Below, in pieces: positions 57,789 through 64,000 of a stretch of DNA of 64,000 bases. Source of the DNA: Meconema thalassinum (lineage: Eukaryota; Arthropoda; Insecta; Orthoptera; Tettigoniidae); assembly GCA_946902985.2 (NCBI GenBank), contig OX336391.1:72145947-72209946 (forward strand), in the 5' to 3' direction. The notes beneath the pieces are model-generated. The model worked only from the letters and a program-made list of their open reading frames with translations, was not told the DNA's origin and searched no databases. The position numbers were made by a program, and so were the translations under genes. How positions within the stretch are numbered: the stretch's first letter is position 1; each line of letters begins with the position of its first letter.

Positions 57789-58303
57789 TCAATGTGAAGG
57801 AGGTTTGGCAATCCATGCCAATGTGATGGCTGAGTCAATACAAAAGTAAGTTTTGATAAATCGAACCTTTAAAGATTGACGGATTTTGACCGATAATTCA
57901 ACCGCCAGAAGGGCAGCACAATGTTCCAGGCGTGGCAATGATAAAGTTTTGAGAGGGGCCACCTTAGACTTGGCGCATATTAAATTGGAAAAGAAATATG
58001 ATTGAACAAAATTACGGCAAACGATATACGCACAGCATCCATAAGCTTTCAATGAGCTATCAGCAAAAACATGAAGTTCATATCCTCCGCAGGGGGGAAA
58101 GGGAATAATCACTCGCGGGATAATAACATTGGAAAGATCTTCCAAACTACTTGTATAAGAAATCCAATTTTTTGCAATTCTGAAGGAACTGGTTCATCCC
58201 AACCAGTTTTCAAGGACCAATGATCTTGCATGAAAAGCTTTGCCGTGACGATGACTGGCGCCAAGAATTGAAGAGGATCAAATATCTTCGCAATCTCAGA
58301 CAA
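57789..58303 (-). pseudogene. BEL RT end and RNase H
   Basis: 58,303-58,109 has SEIAKIFDPLQFLAPVIVTA. 58,145-57,789 has YELHVFADSSLKAYGCCAYI (RNase H first Asp), CAKSKVAPLKTLSLPRLEHC and IDSAITLAWI. The typical order of the BEL polyprotein, in two frames. Confidence 0.88.
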
Positions 58304-59484
58304 AATTTGCCGCTTAGTTTGCGGTTGAATGTCACTGAGATTAATTTAAAAAAAGAAAAAATCCTTTTGAGGACTCTAATAGATGCCTAGAGTTTTGATA
58401 GAAGTACTTTCTTGAAGAAGTTCTACTGATTCATTTTATACTGAAGTTAACGGAAATTTAGAAAGGAATTCCTCCGAATTAGAGTTCCATTTACACAGGG
58501 AAAATCCGCCTCCCGAAAGCAAGGCTGTCAAATTTTTAGAGACTTGAAGCGCTTCGGAAACTGACTCAAATGAATGAAGAAAATCATCAACGTAAACTTA
58601 TGATTTTAACACTTCAGAAGCTTTAGGAGAATACAGCGGCCCATCCTGGTCAGCAAGTAATTTCAACGTACGTATGGCAAAAAAGCGGAAGGCTTTAGTC
58701 CATATGTTAGTGTTTTTAATCGAAAAATCTTGACAGGTTTAGTGGGCTCATCACGCCAAAGAATTCTCTGCAGATCGCGCTGTTGTTGATCAATCAGAAT
58801 TTGTCTGTACATCTGTTTGATGTCAGATATCACTGCGATAGGGAACAAGCGAAAATTTATTAAGACAGAAGAGATGACAGATTGAATTGGGGGTACAGTG
58901 GACAACGTATCATTCAGAGAAGTTCCGTTGGCATCCAAAGCAGAGCCATTGAAGTCCACTCTTATGTTTTCCCTTAATATTTCATTCTTCCAAACAGGAT
59001 GGTGATTAAGATAAATGACTTCAGGTGGGGTATATGAAGCATCGACTCTCCTGGTAACAACCTCCATATGATCGAGCGCCTCATATTCTTCCAAAAATGC
59101 AGAATATTGAGTTTTGACAACAGGGTCAAGTTTAAATTTGCTTTCAACAGCACAGAGTGCTCTAAGAGCTCTAGGGTGTGTTTGAAGTAGAAGAAGAAGA
59201 GGTGGATTATCCACGCGGGGCATGGTTACAACAAATCTATCCTCTGAAGTGCGTGTAGTTGTTTCGCAAAACAGTTTTTCACACATTTCATTTTCAACTG
59301 AGGAAGGTGAAACTGAATCTATAGTTTCAATTTTCCAAAATCTTTCTAAGTTGTAATCAAGACTTGTATTAACAAAATGACATTGTGAGAAATTTTGAAA
59401 TGACTTACGAGGGACTTGACCTGTTACTAACCAGCCTAATTTGGTTTGATGAGCGAACACTCCTGGTGATATTTTTACTTTCAA
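58304..59484 (-). pseudogene. BEL reverse transcriptase
   Basis: 59,484-58,663 has TKLGWLVTGQVP, LERFWKIE, NHHPVWKNE, the GSA block and FPIAVISDIKQMYRQI with the first catalytic Asp. A frameshift near 58,680 precedes AIRTLK. The YVDD motif lies at 58,583-58,594, just after an in-frame TAA. The wording is BEL/Pao and not gypsy. Confidence 0.9.
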
Positions 59485-59574
59485 GAAGAAGAAGAAGAAG
59501 AAGAAGAGGTGGATTATCCACGCGGGGCATGGTTACAACAAATCTACCCTCTGAAGTGCGTGTAAGACGCCCAC

Positions 59575-60191
59575 TTATAAAGTCGTGAGTGGTAGCATTA
59601 TCCAATAAGGCACGTGCTTCAAGCCATCTACCAGACATCGCCAAAATACATGGGCACTGAGAAGTATGTCTACTGGAGCGCTTGTATTAAATGTCGGATC
59701 GGCCAACTGAATGTCATGAGGAAATTGCCAATTTCCAATTTCAAAGGAAGTACTATGGGTATTATTGCCAATAGTATCAATGGCAAGACTATTCAGCTGT
59801 AATGTTGTGTTACAATTAACAGCATCTTTAAGATGAATTTTAACAAAATGCAAAGATTTAACATTGCTATTATTGATACCAGTAACCTGAAAGAATGTAG
59901 GTTGCTTTGGAAGATCAAGTTTTTAATAAGGCGCCCACTTATAAAGCCGTGAGTGGCAGCATTGCCCAATAAGGCACCTGCTTCAAACCATCTACCAGAA
60001 GAATCTTGAACTTTCAATAACACGGTTGACAACCGCACCTGGGAACTGCGAATCGAGCTAGAGCTCTGGGTATAAGATTGCGCATTGGCCCTGGAGATGT
60101 ATCTATGGAACTTCCAGGGGAAGGAGCCTGGCGTGGCTTATCAAACCTGTGGAGCAGGGTATGATATTGAGCCTTGCAATGCGAACAAGTA
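59575..60191 (-). pseudogene. BEL Gag end and aspartic protease, partly duplicated
   Basis: Near 60,140-60,190 the code reads a C-x2-C followed by YHTLLH, the zinc-type motif at the BEL Gag-protease border. 60,038-59,793 gives VQDSSGRWFEAGALLGNAAT, the protease active-site region with the catalytic Asp lost to Gly. 59,853-59,575 gives FPHDIQLADPTFNTSAPVDI then LLSAHVFW, the BEL protease flap/C-terminal block. A second active-site-like block (LEARALLDNATTHDFIS) follows at about 59,565-59,640. Confidence 0.85.
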
Positions 60192-61571
60192 TTTTTAGCC
60201 TACTTTTCACATTTTGCAAGAATGAGGAAAAAGTAGACTTATGAGATCGATCCGGGAAAATGTGTGTCTGTCTGTCCTTCTATCTGTCTGGCTGTGTGTG
60301 TGTCACCCCTATAAACTCCTAAATGGCTGCAGCAATCGAAACCAAATTTAGTATGAGTAAAGATGTATACCGGAATACCTCGAGCCCATATTTGAAAATG
60401 ATGTTTTTGCTACCAACTGCTGAAAAAACGCAATAGAAATTTGAGCTCCATGTTGGATATCAGGGAAGGTATGCATGGGAGCTATTCCAAAATTGGCACA
60501 CATGTAGATAATATTATTTCAGTTAAATTTCTAAGAGGCCATACATAACAGTGTTGGCAAAATAATTTTATGCGTTCTGATAGGTCCAATTTTTAAATGC
60601 ATATAACTTCTACACTATTAATTGGATTTAAACCAAATTTTGTATGTAATATGCGTACATAAACAGATATGACTGAGTGGATGCTTAAGAGCCACCAAGG
60701 CTGCCAACGGTAAAAATCGCTCTCTCTATTTTCTTCATCCAAATACCAATATATCTAAAAGTATGCAAGCCGACAGCTTTAAACTATGCACACGTATAGT
60801 ACCTGACATTTTGGATTAATTTGGAGTAACTTATATAATTCAGTTCTACCAACATGATTCTAAGCCTGCTGATAGAACCAATTTTTAATACATGTAACTT
60901 CTATACTATCAATTTGATTTCAACCAAATTTCGCATGTGCTATGTGTAACATATCAGATATGAATATAAGTATTCTTAAGAGCAATCAGGGCTGCCAACT
61001 GTTAATAAATGCTGTCTATATTTTTTACCCTAATATCAATATATCAGGAAGTATGCAAGCCAACAGCTCTATACTTTGCACACGTATAGCAACCGACACT
61101 CTAGAAAATTTGGGGTCATTAATATAAGTCAGTGCTGCCAACATGATTCTATGCTTGCTGATAGGTCCAATTTTAAAATACATGTTATAAAAAAATGGAT
61201 TTCATCCAAAATTGGCACAAAAAGATATCATAATATTTCCGATTATTTCTAACCAGCTCACGCATGACTTTGTTGCCAACAGGCGTTTGCGCGTGCTGAT
61301 AGATCCAATGTTTAACTGCATGTAACGTCCATTGGATTTCAACCAAATTTTTTATTCTGTACCTTAAAAGATGGAACTAAGAACATATTCAGTCACCAGG
61401 GCCAAACTGTACTGCTCTATTAGGCTACATTATACCAGGAATATTTCGAACTAATTAGACATTTCGATATTACCAACTTAATTTCGTCATTATTCTATAT
61501 AGGTTCATATAATGTAGAATAATCATTGGCATGTAAAGTAGGATTTTTAGTTCGTCACGGAACTTCGTGTT
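60192..61571 (+). mobile_element. Helentron/HINE-like element, copy C
   Basis: 1,380 bp, same build as copy A: TTTTTAGCCTACTTTTC at the start, a paired GAAAAAGTAG 30 bp on, GATCGATCC, (GTCT)n, tandem units (phrases near 60,580, 60,860 and 61,145), a decayed inverse word TAAAGTAGGAT and the hairpin AGTTC-GTCACG-GAACT at the end. The left flank is BEL; the right flank is LINE-A. Confidence 0.76.
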
Positions 61572-62106
61572 AGATAAGCAATCAGGCAACATATGCCTAG
61601 CTGACAGACTGGCTCAGGCAAGGAAAGCATTTCTGCAAAAATGGAATCTGTTGACATCGAATATAGATTTAGGTATTAGGAAGTCATTTTTGAAAGCCTT
61701 TGTCTGGTGCCTGGCGCTCTATGGAAGTGAAACTTGGACTATTGGTGAGGCTGAAAAGAGGAGAATTGAGGCATTTGAAATGTTGTGTTACAGGAGAATG
61801 ATGAAGATCAGCTGGGTGGATACGGTTACAAACAAACAGGTATTAAAACGAGTGGGAGACGAGAGATGTTTCTGGCGACTGCTAATGAAGAGAAGAGATA
61901 GGTTAGTAGGACACATATTAAGACACTCAGGAATAGCATGTTTAGTTATGTAAGGAAGGGTCGAGGACAAGAACTGAAGGGGTAGACCAGTTGAACAGAT
62001 TGCCTCGAATGTAGGGTGAGGTGGCTATGTAGAGATGAAACGATTAGCTCAGGACAGGGAGGCATGGGGATCAGCATCAAACCTGTCAAAAAACTGAAGA
62101 CTCAAA
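61572..62106 (+). mobile_element. LINE-A 3' fragment, second copy
   Basis: Counterpart of 40,780-41,280, about 92% identical by eye. Open for 128 codons to a TAA at 61,951-61,953, with ALYGSETWTI and IEAFEMLCYRRMMKI. It begins directly after Helentron-like copy C, without the YLGSK part seen in the first copy. Confidence 0.85.
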
Positions 62107-62500
62107 CAACAACAGAACTGCAGATGTCTCTTCCTAAATTTTTCTATAATGGTGTCTCTATTTTCATAAAGTTCATTTGTTGGTCTCCTGACCCAAATTC
62201 CATTACGGAAAACAGCGCCAAGGATTTTCCTAAGAATTTTTTGTTCCTGTTTCTCAATATCATGAATTCTCGTCATTCCTCTAATGACTATGGTTTCTGC
62301 CGCGTACAAGGCTTCAGGCAAAACAACTGCGTTGTAAAGGCGCAGTTTTGCATTACGAGATACTGCTCTTTTGTTATAATGATTCCCTGTCAGCCTGTAC
62401 GCCTGCTGCAATTTAACTCTTCTCTCTGCATTAGAAATTGTGTTCAATCCTGAGGGTTGGATGGCTTCTCCTAAATATTTGAAGTGAGTGACCTGCGAGA
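62107..62500 (-). pseudogene. LINE-B RT thumb region, second copy
   Basis: Counterpart of 41,283-41,666, about 95% identical by eye, with the same two junctions. The frame reads ISQVTHFKYLGEAIQPSGLN, LRLYNAVVLPEALYAAET and RPTNELYENRD. Confidence 0.85.
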
Positions 62501-63618
62501 TTTTTAGCCTACTTTTCACATTTTACAAAAATGAGGAAAAAGTAGACTTATGAGATCGATCCGGGCAAATGTGTGTCTGTCGGTCCTTCTGTCTGGCTGT
62601 GTGTGAGTGTGCCCCCCCCCCTATCAAGTCCTAAACGGCTTCAGCAATCGAATCCAAATTAGGTATGAGTAAAGATCTATACCTGAATATCTCAAGCCCA
62701 GATTTGAAAATTATGTCAGTGCTACCAACTGCTGAAAAACCGCAATTGAAATTTCAACTCCTTGTTGGATATCGTGGAAGGTATGCATGGGAGCTATTCC
62801 AAAATTGGCACACATATAGATAATAGTATTTCAGTTTAATTTCCAGAAGACCATGCATGACAGTGTTGCCAAAATGATTGTAAGCCTGCTGATAGGACCA
62901 ATTTTAATGCATATAACTTCTACACTATCAATTCGATTTCAACCAAACTTCGTATGTACTATGTGTACATAAACAGATATGAGTATGCTAATTCTTAAGA
63001 GCAACCAGGGCTGCCAACTGTTAATACATGCTGTCTCTATTTTTTACCCTAATAGTTATATATCAGAAAGTATGTAAGCCAACCACTTTAAAATTTGCAC
63101 ACGTATATTACCTGCCATTCTAGATTAATTTGGAGTAACTAATATACGTCAGTGCTGCCAACATGACTCTAAGCCTGCTCATAGGTCCAATTTTAAAATG
63201 AATGTAACTTCTATACTTACAAATGGATTTCATCCAAAATTGAAACAACAAGAGATCATACTATTTCAGATTATTTCTGACCAACTCATGCATGACATTG
63301 TTAAAAACATGATTTTACGCGCGCTGGTAGATCCAATGTCTAACTGCATGCAACGTCCATGCTATCCATTGGACTTCAACCAAATTTTGTATTCTGTACC
63401 TTAAGAGATGGAACTAAGAATATATTCAGTCACCAGGGCTGCCAACTGTAGTGATCTATTGGGCTACATTATGCCAGGTATACAGTATTTCGAACTATTA
63501 GATATTTCGATATTACCAACTTAATTTCGTCATTATTCTTGATAGGACTATATAGCTTGGCATGAATCTTAAATTTTAAGAAAATAAGGCTCTTTAGTTC
63601 GTCACGGAACTTCTTGTT
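62501..63618 (+). mobile_element. Helentron/HINE-like element, copy D
   Basis: 1,118 bp, the same position within LINE-B as copy B and the same short form. The end word has decayed to GAAAATAAGGCT. A C-run lies at about 62,612-62,620. Confidence 0.78.
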
Positions 63619-64000
63619 CCATATTGCGTTCGCAAGGTGATGTTTCCTGTTGATTTGTTATCCAATACTGGTCCCGTTTTACTTGAGATTTCATTTAGTT
63701 TGTCTAGCGCTAATATGGCTTCATCCTTGTTATTTGTTAAGATGGCCAGATCATCTGCAAAGGCCAAGCATTTCACAGTGACTCTTTTCCCTTTCTCTTT
63801 TCCAATTTTGATACCTTTCACATGCATTTCCCATTCTGTGATGATTTTGTCCAGTAACATGTTGAACAAGAGTGGTGATAAACCATCCCCTTGTCGGACT
63901 CCAGTATAAATTGCAAAAGAGTTAGAGATTTCTCCCATGAATTTTACTTTTGAGGTAGTTTCCAATAATGTTTCCTGGATGATGGCCCTTGTCGTCCTGT
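63619..64000 (-). pseudogene. LINE-B RT, second copy, cut by the window end
   Basis: About 98% identical to 42,784-43,165. It carries TGVRQGDGLSPLLFNMLLDK and AFADDLAILTNNKDE. The rest lies outside the window. Confidence 0.9.

Larger units (their letters stand above)
56066..60191 (-). mobile_element. BEL/Pao LTR retrotransposon, degenerate
   Basis: On the minus strand, a Gag zinc-type motif, protease, RT, RNase H and integrase of BEL/Pao type follow in order from 60,191 to 56,069, all broken by stops and frameshifts. The 5' part (most of gag and the 5' LTR) is removed where Helentron-like copy C starts at 60,192. A 3' LTR should lie below 56,069, but without its partner I cannot define it. 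Confidence 0.92.

Noticed and set aside
1..64000. CRISPR array, prokaryotic operon or riboswitch
   Set aside because: The tandem repeats have no spacer structure of that kind and all coding signals are eukaryotic mobile elements.

Overview
This window looks like heterochromatin-like or intergenic DNA from a large, repeat-laden arthropod genome, most likely an insect. The evidence is the make-up of the repeats: Ty3/gypsy and BEL/Pao LTR elements, several EN-RT LINE families including one with a BovB-like C-terminus, tRNA-derived SINEs, a TTAA-flanked piggyBac-like element and Helentron-like elements with internal tandem repeats. The base composition is AT-rich, and no long cellular coding region is visible. 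I cannot name the species. Nothing suggests prokaryotic operons. The only protein-coding sequence that is not obviously a mobile element is a frameshifted C2H2 zinc-finger array at 35.3-36.4 kb.

Layout, left to right. 0.5-4.1 kb: a decayed RTE-like LINE (+). 4.1-7.3 kb: no recognisable gene. 7,345-21,770: the best preserved object, a 14.4-kb Ty3/gypsy-like LTR retrotransposon (-). It has 2.77-kb LTRs, a separate coiled-coil ORF upstream of gag, a gag without a zinc knuckle, and a canonical -1 slippery heptamer directly before the gag stop. Its pol (protease, RT, RNase H, integrase) carries one in-frame stop and one frameshift. Its left LTR holds a 1,968-bp TG...CA insertion with a perfect 5-bp target duplication; the intact right LTR supplies the empty site. 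21.8-25.7 kb: non-coding. 25.7-28.3 kb: a second decayed LINE (-), with 5' UTR-like sequence to about 28.7 kb. 28.7-35.3 kb: non-coding with local repeats. 35.3-36.4 kb: zinc-finger array (-).

36.4-46.3 kb is a nested repeat block. A tandem-repeat element (family 2, units of about 285 bp) is split by a LINE (LINE-B, -). LINE-B is itself split by a second LINE (LINE-A, +) and by a Helentron-like element. The same family-2 host is also split by a TTAA-flanked TIR element that carries a SINE, and by a BovB-like LINE tail. 46.3-53.7 kb is non-coding and C-rich; it contains a perfect four-pentamer heat-shock element, a second SINE with a strong hairpin and a degenerate GATATGCG-type repeat. 53.7-54.1 kb resembles a core promoter/LTR with a retroviral-type primer-binding motif. 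56.1-60.2 kb is a degenerate BEL/Pao element (-), truncated by another Helentron-like copy. From 61.6 kb to the end, the LINE-A/LINE-B/Helentron-like mosaic seen at 40.7-43.2 kb is repeated in the same order, as a segmental duplication.

Most of the elements are dead. The pieces that bear on how an element works are the expression strategy of the gypsy-like element (coiled-coil ORF, TAA-ATG junction, -1 frameshift), the covarying hairpin array inside its LTRs, and the terminal structure of the four Helentron-like copies.
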